Positions 7,711-16,934 of a stretch of DNA of 64,000 bases are shown here, piece by piece. Location: the NCBI RefSeq assembly GCF_020524025.1, contig NZ_JAIVKN010000001.1, positions 682,001 to 746,000 of the forward strand, in the 5' to 3' direction. This DNA comes from Halobacillus litoralis (lineage in GTDB: Bacteria; Bacillota; Bacilli; Bacillales; Halobacillaceae). Every line of letters begins with the position of its first letter. Positions within the stretch are counted from its first letter, which is position 1. The notes under the pieces are model-generated. The model was given only the letters and a program-made list of their open reading frames with translations. It had not been told where the DNA came from and did no database searches. The position numbers and the translations under genes were made by a program.

Positions 7711-9579
7711 GTGAGTACTGCAGCAGCACAAAAACGTGGGCTCGGCGCTGTGATTTGGGATTACTTAACTACAGTAGACCACAAGAAGATTGCACATCTT
7801 TATTTGGTCTCTGGAGGGTTGTTCTTCCTGATCGGTGGGCTCGAAGCCATGATAATTCGAATCCAGTTAATGAAACCTGATAATGATTTCATTTCTGCTG
7901 GACTCTACAATGAAATGATTACTATGCATGGGACAACGATGATATTCCTTGCAGCCATGCCGCTCATCTTTGCTTTAATGAATGCCGTCGTTCCTTTACA
8001 GATAGGGGCCAGGGACGTTGCTTTTCCATTCTTGAACTCCTTAGGTTTTTGGTTGTTCTTGTTTGGCGGATTGATGTTAAACGTGTCCTGGTTTACCGGC
8101 GGGGCACCGGATGCAGGATGGACCAATTATGCACCCTTATCTACAACATCTCCGGGACACGGAGTTGACTACTATATTATGGGACTGCAGATATCAGGGG
8201 CTGGAACATTAATCGGGGGGATTAATTTCCTTGTCACCATCGTTAATATGAGGGCACCTGGTATGACGTATATGCGTATGCCGTTGTTTACCTGGTCCGT
8301 GTTTGTAACAAGTACGTTGATTCTATTTGCTTTCCCGGCATTAACTGTCGGCTTGTTCTTGATGATGTTTGACCGCATGTTCGGTTCTGCATTCTTTGAT
8401 GTCGGCCTTGGCGGTAATGCTATTATTTGGGAGCATTTATTCTGGATCTTTGGTCACCCGGAAGTTTACATTTTAATTCTTCCGTTGTTTGGTGCATTTA
8501 GTGACATTTTCTCTACATTCTCTAAAAAACGTCTATTTGGTTATTCCGCCATGGTCTTTGCAACTGTTTTAATCGGTTTCCTTGGCTTCATGGTATGGGC
8601 GCACCACATGTTTACCGTAGGAATGGGCCCGATTGCTAACTCAATCTTTGCCGTAGCTACGATGGCAATCGCGGTACCTACAGGGATTAAGATCTTTAAC
8701 TGGCTATTTACGATGTGGGGCGGCCAGATTAAAATGACGTCGGCTATGCTTTGGTCGATTGCCTTTATCCCATCATTTGTAATTGGTGGAATGACAGGGG
8801 TTATGCTTGCAGTAGCTGCAGCAGACTACCAGTATCATGATACGTATTTCGTAGTTGGTCACTTCCACTACGTTATTGTCGGAGGGGTTGTTTTCGGACT
8901 ATTTGCTTCCGTGCACTACTGGTGGCCGAAAATGTTTGGTAAGGTACTTAATGAGAAACTTGGAAAACTGGCATTCTGGCCGTTCTTTATCGGTTTCCAT
9001 TTAACTTTCTTTATCCAGCATTTCTTAGGTTTAATGGGAATGCCTCGTCGTTACTGGGTTTTCCTTGAGGGACAGGGACTGGATACAGGGAATATGATTA
9101 GTACCATAGGCGCTTTCTTAATGGCCATCGGTACAATTATTTTCGTAATTAACATTGTTTACACTTCTGTAAAAGAGAAGAAAGTTAGCGGAGATCCTTG
9201 GAATGGACGTACGCTTGAGTGGTCTATCCCGTCACCACCACCACACTACAATTTTGTGCAGACGCCGCTTGTTCGTGGATTGGATCCATTCTGGGTAGAA
9301 AAGATGGACGGTAAAAAAGGCATGACCCCGGCAGAACCACTGGGTGATATTCATATGCCAAACGCTTCCATTCTCCCATTCTTGATATCAGGAGGAGTAT
9401 TTATTGCAGGGTTCGGATTTATTTATCAAGTAGATGACCCGGCTTGGCTTATTGCTGTATTTGTAGGTATGGGAATTACGCTCGGTTCCATGCTGACACG
9501 TTCCCTTAAAGATGATTTAGGTCACCATATTCATAAAGAAGAGTTAGAAGAAGATATTAAGAAGGGGGCTGGCAAATAA
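7711..9579 (+). CDS. ctaD: Cytochrome caa3 oxidase subunit I
   Basis: Catalytic heme-copper subunit reducing oxygen to water and pumping protons. 622 residues, the same length as B. subtilis CtaD, with many transmembrane helices. Heme and copper ligands are visible: MHGTTM early, HPEVY with the cross-linking tyrosine, WAHHMFT, and the late VGHFHYVIVGG. The start is GTG, preceded by GGGAGG. The stop overlaps the ctaE start by one base (TAATG), so translation of the two is probably coupled. Confidence 0.98.
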   Translation: MSTAAAQKRGLGAVIWDYLTTVDHKKIAHLYLVSGGLFFLIGGLEAMIIRIQLMKPDNDFISAGLYNEMITMHGTTMIFLAAMPLIFALMNAVVPLQIGARDVAFPFLNSLGFWLFLFGGLMLNVSWFTGGAPDAGWTNYAPLSTTSPGHGVDYYIMGLQISGAGTLIGGINFLVTIVNMRAPGMTYMRMPLFTWSVFVTSTLILFAFPALTVGLFLMMFDRMFGSAFFDVGLGGNAIIWEHLFWIFGHPEVYILILPLFGAFSDIFSTFSKKRLFGYSAMVFATVLIGFLGFMVWAHHMFTVGMGPIANSIFAVATMAIAVPTGIKIFNWLFTMWGGQIKMTSAMLWSIAFIPSFVIGGMTGVMLAVAAADYQYHDTYFVVGHFHYVIVGGVVFGLFASVHYWWPKMFGKVLNEKLGKLAFWPFFIGFHLTFFIQHFLGLMGMPRRYWVFLEGQGLDTGNMISTIGAFLMAIGTIIFVINIVYTSVKEKKVSGDPWNGRTLEWSIPSPPPHYNFVQTPLVRGLDPFWVEKMDGKKGMTPAEPLGDIHMPNASILPFLISGGVFIAGFGFIYQVDDPAWLIAVFVGMGITLGSMLTRSLKDDLGHHIHKEELEEDIKKGAGK

Positions 9580-10202
9580 TGAGTCATGATGATGTTCTTA
9601 ATCCAAAACAAATGCCGCATGATCCTGAAAAAGCCACCCTTGAAGGTAGAAATAAATTTCTGGGTTTCTGGTTCTTCCTAGGTGGAGAAACCGTTTTGTT
9701 CTCCTGCTTGTTTGGTACGTACCTTGCGTTGAATGGTTCAACGCAGGGGGAAAATACACCGGAGCACCTGTTTGGACTTGAGCTTGTCTTTATTATGACG
9801 ATGCTTCTTTTGACAAGTTCCTTAACCAGTGTGTATGCCATGTACCACATGAAGAATAATGACTTCAGAAAAATGCAGATGTGGCTGACGATCACTGTAA
9901 TCCTGGGTCTGGGTTTCCTGGGCTGTGAACTTTATGAATTCTTTCACTATATCCATGAATATGAATTCACATTCCGCTCTTCTGCTTTTGGTTCAGCCTT
10001 CTATACGCTGGTTGGGTTCCACGGAGGACACGTTCTCTTTGGATTGAGCTGGATTACAGCTCTCATTATCCGTAACCAAAAGAGAGGTCTCAACTTATAC
10101 AACGCTCCGAAGTATTATGTAGCAAGTCTTTACTGGCACTTCATCGACGTTGTATGGGTATTCATTTTCACTGTTGTGTACCTTATGGGAAAGGTGGGTT
10201 AA
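9579..10202 (+). CDS. ctaE: Cytochrome caa3 oxidase subunit III
   Basis: Structural membrane subunit of the caa3 oxidase, 207 residues, with about five helices. Typical family stretches are GFWFFLGGETVLFSCLFGTY and the C-terminal YWHFIDVVWVFIFTVVYL. It overlaps the ctaD stop by one base and is followed after 3 bp by ctaF, so the three are translated from one message. Confidence 0.97.
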   Translation: MSHDDVLNPKQMPHDPEKATLEGRNKFLGFWFFLGGETVLFSCLFGTYLALNGSTQGENTPEHLFGLELVFIMTMLLLTSSLTSVYAMYHMKNNDFRKMQMWLTITVILGLGFLGCELYEFFHYIHEYEFTFRSSAFGSAFYTLVGFHGGHVLFGLSWITALIIRNQKRGLNLYNAPKYYVASLYWHFIDVVWVFIFTVVYLMGKVG

Positions 10203-10205
10203 TCC

Positions 10206-10532
10206 ATGGCGAATAGCACACATTCTAAACCAGTACACCAAGCAGAATATGAAAAGAAACAGCACCGTGAAGAAATGAAGCAGCAGGTTCTCACATTTGC
10301 ATTGATGATCCTGTTTACATTCATTGCTTTTGGGATGGTTATTTTCGAGGTTAACTCCTACTTCATCATTCCAACACTCATTATCCTGGCTGTTGTCCAG
10401 GTCGCTTTCCAGCTCTATTATTTCATGCATATGAAAAACAAAGGGCATGATATGGTAGCCGTTATGATGTATGGAGGAGTAGCCGTTGCTGCTTTGACGA
10501 TAATTACGTTCACCTCCATTATTTGGTGGTAA
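10206..10532 (+). CDS. ctaF: Cytochrome caa3 oxidase subunit IV
   Basis: Small bacterial subunit IV (COX4_pro family), 108 residues with three predicted helices after a charged N-terminus (KKQHREEMKQQ). It ends in a tryptophan pair. Last gene of the ctaBCDEF unit, followed by a terminator. Recognised by position, size and the LYYFMHMKNKGHDMVAVMMY segment. Confidence 0.95.
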   Translation: MANSTHSKPVHQAEYEKKQHREEMKQQVLTFALMILFTFIAFGMVIFEVNSYFIIPTLIILAVVQVAFQLYYFMHMKNKGHDMVAVMMYGGVAVAALTIITFTSIIWW

Positions 10533-10550
10533 TGGAATAGGTGAAAAAGA

Positions 10551-10577
10551 AAAAGACCGGGGCTCCGGTCTTTTTCT
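10551..10577 (+). terminator. Intrinsic terminator after ctaF
   Basis: AAAAAGACCGG / CCGGTCTTTTT with a 4-nt loop, symmetrical enough to work both ways. Ends the cta operon. Confidence 0.85.
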
Positions 10578-10859
10578 ATATTCATTTTTATAATTGCGCA
10601 TCAAACCTATATAAGAAAACCAGGTGGTTAGGAGATAATTTTGAGGGAAATTTATCTCCTAATCACTAATCCTAAAACTACCTTGGAGAGCAGGCTTTTT
10701 ATGATTAAAAGACCAATAGGTACGAATGGTCATAAAATGGTCCATGAGTTTTGAATAAATTATGAACAATCGCAAATATCTTCTGGGAACACTCGTTTTT
10801 TAGTAGAAACTTAGGTAAAATGAAGATGTAAAAGTAAAACAATCTGAGGTGAGACACCT
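10578..10859. other. ctaF-ctaG intergenic region with a 15-bp inverted repeat
   Basis: No gene. GTGGTTAGGAGATAA (10624-10638) is repeated inverted as TTATCTCCTAATCAC (10652-10666), with one G-T pair and a 13-nt spacer. No T-run follows, so it is not a classic terminator. The remainder is AT-rich and should hold the ctaG promoter, though I cannot assign clear hexamers. Confidence 0.6.
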
Positions 10860-11759
10860 ATGTGGTTAGAGCTCCAAATTTTTGGTTTCCGTGCCTTATG
10901 GAGTCCTTATTATTTATTGTTTGTCCTGGCTTTGTCTGTTGTATATTTCTACTTCACCGGCCCAGGCAGAAAGAAAGGGACAGAACGTCCCAACAGCGTT
11001 CAGCAGCTTATGTTTTACAGTGGAATGCTGCTGTTATATGTAATTAAAGGCTCGCCGGTCGATCTATTGGGACACATTATGTTTACAGCACATATGACAC
11101 AAATGGCCCTTTACTACTTACTATTTCCAATTTTGATTATTAAAGGTGTTCCAAAATGGATGTGGGAAAAAGTTCTGGATTCAGGCGTTTTTAGACCTAT
11201 AGCCAGATTATTGACCCGACCGCTTATCTCATTAATCTTATTTAATGGGCTGTTCTCGCTCTATCATATGCCTGTTATTTTTGACTTCGCAAAATCGAGT
11301 GATCTCGCTCATTCTGTTATTTCAACGATTATTCTATTTACAGCTTTTTGTATGTGGATTTCAATCTTTCCACCATTGGAAGAAATGGACAGACTCAGCC
11401 CGATTATGAAAATAGGGTTTATTTTTGCTAATGGGGTATTGATTACACCTGCCTGCGGGTTAATTATTTTTGCAGGTTATCCTCTATACGAAACGTATTC
11501 AGAGGCGGGAGCATGGATGCAGGCCATGAGTTTATGTGTCCCAGCGAATGTCCTTAACGATATAGCTGGAAGTCTGAGCGGCCCCAATTACTTTACACCC
11601 ATGCCATTAATTGAAGATCAGCAGCTCGGTGGGATTATTATGAAAATTACCCAGGAGATCATCTTCGGTTCTGTCATTGCTTATATTTTCTTCAGCTGGT
11701 TCAATCGAGAGCGTGACACGATCGACCCGCTGCCTGGGGAAGTTCCATCAGAAACATAG
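10860..11759 (+). CDS. ctaG: Cytochrome c oxidase assembly factor CtaG
   Basis: Polytopic membrane protein of the Firmicutes caa3-type CtaG family, needed to form active caa3 oxidase. It is unrelated to the Cox11-type CtaG of proteobacteria. 299 residues, about seven helices. Histidine- and methionine-rich motifs such as LGHIMFTAHMTQMALYYLL and LYHMPVIFDF could handle copper (inference). The ATG has TGAGGTGA upstream. Separated from ctaF by a terminator and 327 bp, so it is probably transcribed separately and then reads into the DUF420 gene. Confidence 0.95.
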   Translation: MWLELQIFGFRALWSPYYLLFVLALSVVYFYFTGPGRKKGTERPNSVQQLMFYSGMLLLYVIKGSPVDLLGHIMFTAHMTQMALYYLLFPILIIKGVPKWMWEKVLDSGVFRPIARLLTRPLISLILFNGLFSLYHMPVIFDFAKSSDLAHSVISTIILFTAFCMWISIFPPLEEMDRLSPIMKIGFIFANGVLITPACGLIIFAGYPLYETYSEAGAWMQAMSLCVPANVLNDIAGSLSGPNYFTPMPLIEDQQLGGIIMKITQEIIFGSVIAYIFFSWFNRERDTIDPLPGEVPSET

Positions 11760-11792
11760 AGAGATTTGCTTGAGGGGAAAGAGGTGCAAGGT

Positions 11793-12248
11793 ATGCCGTT
11801 ATTGCCAACATTAAGTACGTTCTTTATTGTGTTAAGTGCCGTACTTGTTGCCATTGGATGGGGATTAATTGTAAAAAATAAACGAACCACTCATAAAAAG
11901 GTGATGATTGCAGCTGCCATTAGTGCGTTGACGTTCTTTATCATTTACCTAAGCCGGACAATTTTCGTTGGAAATACAAGTTTTGGCGGTCCGGATGATA
12001 TTAAAATTTTCTATACGATCTTTTTAATCTTTCACATCTTTTTAGCGACTGTAGGGGCGGTATTTGGAATTGTTACTCTTACATTTGCTTTTAAGAGGAA
12101 GATCAAAAAACACCGCAAAATCGGACCTGTTACAAGTATCATTTGGTTCTGTACAGCGATTACCGGGGTAGCTGTTTATCTTCTGTTGTACATCATCTAT
12201 GATGGAGGAACAACAACAAGTATGATTAAAGCCATCTTAGGAATGTAA
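11793..12248 (+). CDS. DUF420 membrane protein (YozB-like)
   Basis: A 151-residue protein with four transmembrane segments, of the DUF420 family (B. subtilis YozB). DUF420 genes commonly neighbour caa3 oxidase assembly genes and are suspected to help heme-copper oxidase biogenesis; no activity is proven. Conserved histidines sit in RTTHKKVM, FLIFHIFLATVG and KKHRKIGP. The chosen ATG has GAGGTG six bases upstream. It lies 33 bp after ctaG and is followed by a strong terminator, so ctaG and this gene form one unit. Confidence 0.85.
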   Translation: MPLLPTLSTFFIVLSAVLVAIGWGLIVKNKRTTHKKVMIAAAISALTFFIIYLSRTIFVGNTSFGGPDDIKIFYTIFLIFHIFLATVGAVFGIVTLTFAFKRKIKKHRKIGPVTSIIWFCTAITGVAVYLLLYIIYDGGTTTSMIKAILGM

Positions 12249-12249
12249 G

Positions 12250-12291
12250 AAAAACAACGAGTCGACTTATCGATTCGTTGTTTTTTGTTTA
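12250..12291 (+). terminator. Intrinsic terminator after the DUF420 gene
   Basis: AAAACAACGAGTCG / CGATTCGTTGTTTT stem with a 6-nt loop and a T-run. Confidence 0.85.
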
Positions 12292-12371
12292 ACATGTGTA
12301 AATAAAAGGTATAAGAGAATGAATGCCCAAATGATTACTTTTTATACATAAATGAAAGGGATGGATTACGG

Positions 12372-12911
12372 ATGGAAATTAAGACAGAGAGAATGCAGCT
12401 ATTCCCTGTAACGCTTGACCTGGCTCAGACACTTATGAAGAATTCACTTGCTTTTTACTACAAGTTTCAACTGCCTTGGAATAAAAACTGGCCTCATGAC
12501 GGCTTAAAGGCGCTGCTGCCATTCTATGCGGAACGCTTAGAGAATGATTCGGATGAACTGGGATTCGGTCCCTGGGTGATTATTGATGCAGCTGGTGAAC
12601 ATGTGATTGGAGATATTGGATTTAAGGGATCTCCGAATGAAGAAGGAACTATTGAAATCGGGTATCATATTGTTGCTTCCGAGCGTAATTCTGGTTATGC
12701 TTCAGAAGCAGTAGGCGTTCTTTGTGATTGGGCATTCGAAAAAGGTGTAGAGGGAATTGAAGCCCAATGCGATAAAGGAAACATCCCTTCTCAGAAAGTA
12801 TTGATTAACAATGGTTTTGCGCACACTGGAAGAAGCCAGGATTTTCTCGTGTTTAAAAAAGAAAAACTTGTTCATGAAGATAAGCAGGATTCCTATAAAA
12901 AAGGAATCTAA
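12372..12911 (+). CDS. GNAT acetyltransferase, RimJ/RimL type
   Basis: A 179-residue GCN5-related N-acetyltransferase. The acetyl-CoA binding region is visible around IGYHIVASERNSGYASEAVG, preceded by the beta-strand HVIGDIGFKG and followed by NIPSQKVLINNGFAHTGR, the usual GNAT C-terminal block. The substrate cannot be predicted. ATG with AAAGGGAT upstream. Monocistronic, bounded by terminators on both sides, and not a fixed member of the B. subtilis order at this place. Confidence 0.85.
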   Translation: MEIKTERMQLFPVTLDLAQTLMKNSLAFYYKFQLPWNKNWPHDGLKALLPFYAERLENDSDELGFGPWVIIDAAGEHVIGDIGFKGSPNEEGTIEIGYHIVASERNSGYASEAVGVLCDWAFEKGVEGIEAQCDKGNIPSQKVLINNGFAHTGRSQDFLVFKKEKLVHEDKQDSYKKGI

Positions 12912-12945
12912 AAAAACCTGAAGCCTAGGCTTCAGGTTTTTTTTC
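12909..12945. terminator. Bidirectional terminator
   Basis: AAAAAACCTGAAGCC / GGCTTCAGGTTTTTT with almost no loop. A-run on one side and T-run on the other; serves the acetyltransferase gene and the converging YtvI-like gene. Confidence 0.85.
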
Positions 12946-12976
12946 TTAAATGAAACGTATGGGAAAAGGATCGAAC

Positions 12977-14035
12977 TTAAAGTTTATAGTTCCATTTAAT
13001 AATGCCGGCTTCTTTAGCTGAGTTGAATGCGATCACTACGAGCGGACCTAAAATAAATCCAAGCAGCCCGATCAGCTGTAAGCCTAAATACATGGCAATC
13101 AATGTGGCAAGAGGAGACAAACCGATGTGGCGTCCCATCACTTTTGGTTCAACCGTTCTTCGAATGGCTAATAACACAATAGCCAGTAGGCCGAGTTTTG
13201 TCCCCATGGCAACATCACCAACAATAAACATATAAATCGACCATGGACCTAAAATCACGATAGAACCGATAATCGGGACAAAGTCAATGGCCCAGATAAT
13301 TAAAGACATAATGAGCGCAACCTCAGGGGCAATCCATAAAAGGCCTATCAGAGACACAATAAAAATAATGATACTGACTAGAAACTGTGCTTTTAGGAAG
13401 CCAAAAACGACATAACCGAGGCGTGCATTCATGAATTTTACTTTTTCTGAAGTAGCTTCTGTGAATGATTCATGCATCTTGTTTCTCAATCGTGGAAGCT
13501 CCAGCATGAAAAGGAAAAGAGCAATGAGATAAACGAGAAAACTGACGAGCAGCTCAGGGATCTTTGCGGCTACTGCAGCTATATTCCCAAGCTGTAATTT
13601 CTCAGAAATTGCTGAAGTTGTCCGATCCACGGTATTCGTAATTTCATTTGTTACCTTATTAACAAATTCTGTCGGCATATTTCGCGTGAAAGCTGCCATA
13701 TGTTTTTCCCAATCGAGTAAGACATTGTTAATTTGGTTAATATATTCGGGCGCATGATCCGCCAGTTGTACAATCTGGGTGACAGCTCTCGTCACTGCAA
13801 ACGATCCCAACAGTCCAAGGAGGACCAGAAATAAAAGAAAAACAATCGTAACAGACATTTTTCTGTTTATCCGAAAACGGAACTGTATGAGACGAACAGC
13901 CGGGTTCAAAAATAACGCCGTTGTAAATGCTAAGATCAAGGGAATGGAAACAGGCAGTATAAAATAGCCTGCAACGATGAGTAAAACCGAGATCGTAATT
14001 AATATCCACTGTTTTTTTGTAAGAAAACGGAACAA
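12977..14035 (-). CDS. AI-2E/YtvI-type integral membrane protein
   Basis: A 352-residue polytopic protein of the AI-2E transporter (PerM/UPF0118) superfamily, most like the YtvI sporulation membrane protein group. Two N-terminal helices, a long extracytoplasmic segment (about 70-150), then five or six helices with the conserved DFVPIIGSIVILGPW and RRTVEPKVMGRHIGLSPLATL stretches and a C-terminal LGPLVVIAF. The start is uncertain: the only candidate is TTG at 14035, with AAAGGAG 13 bases upstream, wider than usual. Function is unknown; transport is inferred from the family. Confidence 0.8.
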   Translation of the reverse strand: MFRFLTKKQWILITISVLLIVAGYFILPVSIPLILAFTTALFLNPAVRLIQFRFRINRKMSVTIVFLLFLVLLGLLGSFAVTRAVTQIVQLADHAPEYINQINNVLLDWEKHMAAFTRNMPTEFVNKVTNEITNTVDRTTSAISEKLQLGNIAAVAAKIPELLVSFLVYLIALFLFMLELPRLRNKMHESFTEATSEKVKFMNARLGYVVFGFLKAQFLVSIIIFIVSLIGLLWIAPEVALIMSLIIWAIDFVPIIGSIVILGPWSIYMFIVGDVAMGTKLGLLAIVLLAIRRTVEPKVMGRHIGLSPLATLIAMYLGLQLIGLLGFILGPLVVIAFNSAKEAGIIKWNYKL

Positions 14036-14146
14036 TTTATGTATAAATCTCCTTTCCCCCTAAAGTTCAGCCAACAGGTTTTAAAAAAGCCGCTCACCAT
14101 ACAATGATGTGCGACTAGAAAATCCACCTCAAATGGGAAGGCAGGG

Positions 14147-14626
14147 TTATTGACGACGGTCGGGGTCGTTAGAAAGCTCTTCGACTTTTTTCAGGACTTC
14201 CTGATTTTCGTTTTCTTCGGCCCACTTTTTCAGTTTATCAAGGACCACATGCTCAGGAACCTGGCTGTGATATTTTTTCGCAGGTTCGACGACTTTAGAA
14301 ATCAGGGATTTCGCTTTTTCAATGATATCTTCAGAAAAGCCTTCCTGATGTCCATACTCTATACCATGAGGGTAATAGTGACGACCAAGCAGAGGTTTCA
14401 TTAAACGGATGACCGCATCTCCTTTATCGACATCGCCTTCAATAGCAAACCCCTGGATACGTACATAGTGGGTAATGTTCTTTTCTCGAGCCATTAACTT
14501 ATAATCATAAGTCACGCGTTCATAGTCCCATGAACCACCAAGAATGAAGCCATTTCTTTCCATAAGTTCTGTCAACGGTCGGTAGTCTACAACAAGACCT
14601 TCTAAACCAGTGCCTTCTAATTTCAT
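14147..14626 (-). CDS. YugN-like family protein
   Basis: A 159-residue soluble protein of the YugN-like family, of unknown function. Recognised by GTGLEGLVVDYRPL, GSWDYERVTYDYK and the C-terminal helical region rich in lysine and glutamate. I moved the start to the ATG at 14626, which has GAGGTGG six bases upstream, instead of an in-frame codon 15 bases earlier. It lies 111 bp upstream of the YtvI-like gene on the same strand and is divergent from ylbB. Confidence 0.8.
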   Translation of the reverse strand: MKLEGTGLEGLVVDYRPLTELMERNGFILGGSWDYERVTYDYKLMAREKNITHYVRIQGFAIEGDVDKGDAVIRLMKPLLGRHYYPHGIEYGHQEGFSEDIIEKAKSLISKVVEPAKKYHSQVPEHVVLDKLKKWAEENENQEVLKKVEELSNDPDRRQ

Positions 14627-14832
14627 TACTTTCCACCTCACAAATTGTTATGTATTTCCTTCATTTTAATATGAAACCATACCAGGTGCAATTTCTATGG
14701 CGTCGCAACACCATACGTTTAATATCGACGTTTACCTAATCATTATACTATAAATGGGTAGGGGATGCATGTAATAAATTCGCTAAAACGGGGACAATAA
14801 ACATTGATCATGATTATGGAGGAGGATCTTTT

Positions 14833-15261
14833 ATGAAAACAGTAAAAGATATTATGACAAGCGATGTTTCTATCTGTCATACAGATGACCAGTTAAGTGA
14901 TGCCGCGTCTTTGATGAAAGAAAAAAATGTCGGCGCGATTCCCGTTTGTGACGATCAGGGTAACCTTATGGGTATGGTAACAGACCGTGACCTTGTTATC
15001 CGTGGGTATGCATCTAAAAAACCAGACTCTACACCAATCCAGCAGGTGATGAGTGACAGAATGTACAGCTGTACACCGGACTGTTCTTTAGAGGAAGCCA
15101 GTAAAATTATGGCGGAGCATCAGGTTCGCCGCCTTCCTGTAGTGGAGAACGGCAAACTTTCCGGCATTCTTTCTTTAGGTGACCTCTCAACGGAAAAAAT
15201 GTCCGACCACGCAGCGGGTGTTGCACTTCACGACATTTCCGAACGTCCAGAGCTTCATTAA
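14833..15261 (+). CDS. ylbB: CBS-pair domain protein (YlbB-like)
   Basis: A 142-residue protein made of two CBS motifs (about 1-60 and 70-130), with the repeated patterns VKDIMTSDVSICHTDDQL and QQVMSDRMYSCTPDCSLEEA. Stand-alone CBS pairs sense adenine nucleotides or related ligands; the target here is not visible. GGAGGATC precedes the ATG. Its position, first of the ylb block and upstream of ylbC, matches B. subtilis ylbB. A terminator follows. Confidence 0.85.
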   Translation: MKTVKDIMTSDVSICHTDDQLSDAASLMKEKNVGAIPVCDDQGNLMGMVTDRDLVIRGYASKKPDSTPIQQVMSDRMYSCTPDCSLEEASKIMAEHQVRRLPVVENGKLSGILSLGDLSTEKMSDHAAGVALHDISERPELH

Positions 15262-15267
15262 CCTTAC

Positions 15268-15300
15268 GAAAGCCTGCAGGTTTTGCAGGCTTTTTCTTTT
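15268..15300 (+). terminator. Intrinsic terminator after ylbB
   Basis: AAAGCCTGCA / TGCAGGCTTT stem and a T-rich tail (CTTTTTCTTTT). Confidence 0.8.
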
Positions 15301-15381
15301 ACAACGGTGTTCTTATAATCATAGCCGTCCTTTTTCCTGCTTATACATAAAGTACAATGTTGGTACAAGGAGTTTTTTCTT

Positions 15382-16392
15382 ATGAAGAAAACAGCCTTTT
15401 TGATTTTTGCTGCCTTATTAGTGACTGGGATAATCGTGTGGAGACTGCCTGGAGAACAACCTGAGAGAGAGGAAACGACGACAGCTATAGAAACGAACGG
15501 AGTAACAAAGGAAGAGGACAAACGACGAAGCTTCATTCGTATGAAAGGGTTAGCTGAGGAGCAGGTGCTGGAAGAATTAGGGGAGCCTGATCGTCAGGAT
15601 CTGAGTGAATATGGGTATGTATGGTGGGTCTACGAAAGTAAACCAGGTGAATTGTTTCAGCTGGGGATGGCGGATGGGAAAGTTGTGACAGGGGTGATTT
15701 TTCACAAGGAAGAGGGGGACGTTCGTGTTGGGGATCGAATAGAGGATGTGCGTCAGAAGTTTTCTATAGAAGACACCTTCCCGGTAGATAGTGAAGGGGC
15801 CTATACCATGCACCTGACAGAAAAAGACAGGAACGAACGCCCACTGATCGCTCTTGATGATAAATGGTCGGCACAACTCTATGTGGACAACGTAACAGAG
15901 AAAGTATTTGCCATTCGAATGATCCGCAACGACTTTTTATTAAAGCACCAGCCCTACAAAGTCCTCTATAGAGGGACACTTCCTAAAATGGAGCTGTTAT
16001 CAAAGCAGGACTGGCTCAACATCCAGAAGGGGATGCAGAAACAGATTATGACCATCACGAATGATCTGCGTGTAAAGAATGAATTACCTGTGTTAACTTA
16101 CCATCAGGATGCGGCTGAAGTCGCCTTTTCACATAGTCGTGATATGAATGAAAACAATTACTTCTCCCATTATTCACAAAATGGAGATGGACTGAAAGAA
16201 CGTCTCGGCGGGATTGAATATAAAAAGGCTGGTGAAAATATTGCCGCTCAATATCCAGATGCTGTTGCGGCGATCCATGGATGGATCAACAGTCCTGGTC
16301 ATAGAAAAGCGCTCCTGGATTCAGAATACACTCATTTAGGTGTCGGCGTTTATAAGCGGTATTACACACAGAATTTCTTAACACTCCCATGA
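15382..16392 (+). CDS. ylbC: Secreted CAP-domain protein YlbC
   Basis: 336 residues: an N-terminal signal or anchor (about 4-25), a CAP-associated N-terminal region (about 55-190, two similar halves beginning GLAEEQVLEELGEPD and VRVGDRIEDVRQKF), and a C-terminal CAP/SCP domain (about 215-330). The CAP core is clear: FSHSRDMNENNYFSHYSQNG, AGENIAAQY and GWINSPGHRKALLDSEYTH, including the conserved histidine and glutamate. Function is unknown; related proteins act at the cell envelope. AAGGAG lies upstream of the ATG. Close in length to B. subtilis YlbC (about 346). Confidence 0.9.
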   Translation: MKKTAFLIFAALLVTGIIVWRLPGEQPEREETTTAIETNGVTKEEDKRRSFIRMKGLAEEQVLEELGEPDRQDLSEYGYVWWVYESKPGELFQLGMADGKVVTGVIFHKEEGDVRVGDRIEDVRQKFSIEDTFPVDSEGAYTMHLTEKDRNERPLIALDDKWSAQLYVDNVTEKVFAIRMIRNDFLLKHQPYKVLYRGTLPKMELLSKQDWLNIQKGMQKQIMTITNDLRVKNELPVLTYHQDAAEVAFSHSRDMNENNYFSHYSQNGDGLKERLGGIEYKKAGENIAAQYPDAVAAIHGWINSPGHRKALLDSEYTHLGVGVYKRYYTQNFLTLP

Positions 16393-16451
16393 ACGCCTCT
16401 CATTGTCCTGCATAGGCTATACTGTAGTTCTAAGTGTGAGGTGTGATAGGT

Positions 16452-16817
16452 ATGAGTACAAATGAGTTGCACCCGAGTGTCCAGCAATTCAAAGCCTTCG
16501 TTGACCAGCACCCTAAAGTAAAAGGACAGTTACGCAAGAACCATAAGCTGATTCAAAGCTATTATGAGAAATTCATGATACTGGGGGAGGACGATCCATT
16601 TTGGGACTCTTTACCGTCTCCAAAACAAGAATCCCCTGCCAAGAAAATGGATTGGCTTAAACAACTAGGGGTACTGATGGAGGATATCAACTGGGAGGAA
16701 GTTTCACGCCAGATTGATGAATTGAATGGAGCAATCGGGCAGTTCCAGCAGCTGATTACAAATGCAAGAAAAGACACGGATCAAACGAAAAAAGAGATGG
16801 AATACCCTTACTATTAG
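16452..16817 (+). CDS. ylbD: YlbD family putative coat protein
   Basis: A 121-residue acidic/basic-mixed protein matching YlbD, classed as a spore coat-associated protein in B. subtilis. Recognisable N-terminus: LHPSVQQFKAFVDQHPK, then a tyrosine-rich ending EMEYPYY. ATG at 16452 has GAGGTG nine bases upstream; a GTG nine bases earlier is also in frame. B. subtilis has ylbE between ylbD and ylbF; here only 117 bp separate the two genes and no ylbE is present. Confidence 0.85.
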   Translation: MSTNELHPSVQQFKAFVDQHPKVKGQLRKNHKLIQSYYEKFMILGEDDPFWDSLPSPKQESPAKKMDWLKQLGVLMEDINWEEVSRQIDELNGAIGQFQQLITNARKDTDQTKKEMEYPYY

Positions 16818-16934
16818 GGAGCCTTCTTCATGTTCGTGCATCCATTTTTATGGGAAATCAGGCAGGTGGAAAAGATCTTTCATTTCCATCTGCTTTCCTA
16901 TTTGATAAAATGGATGTGGAGGTGGACATGTGAT

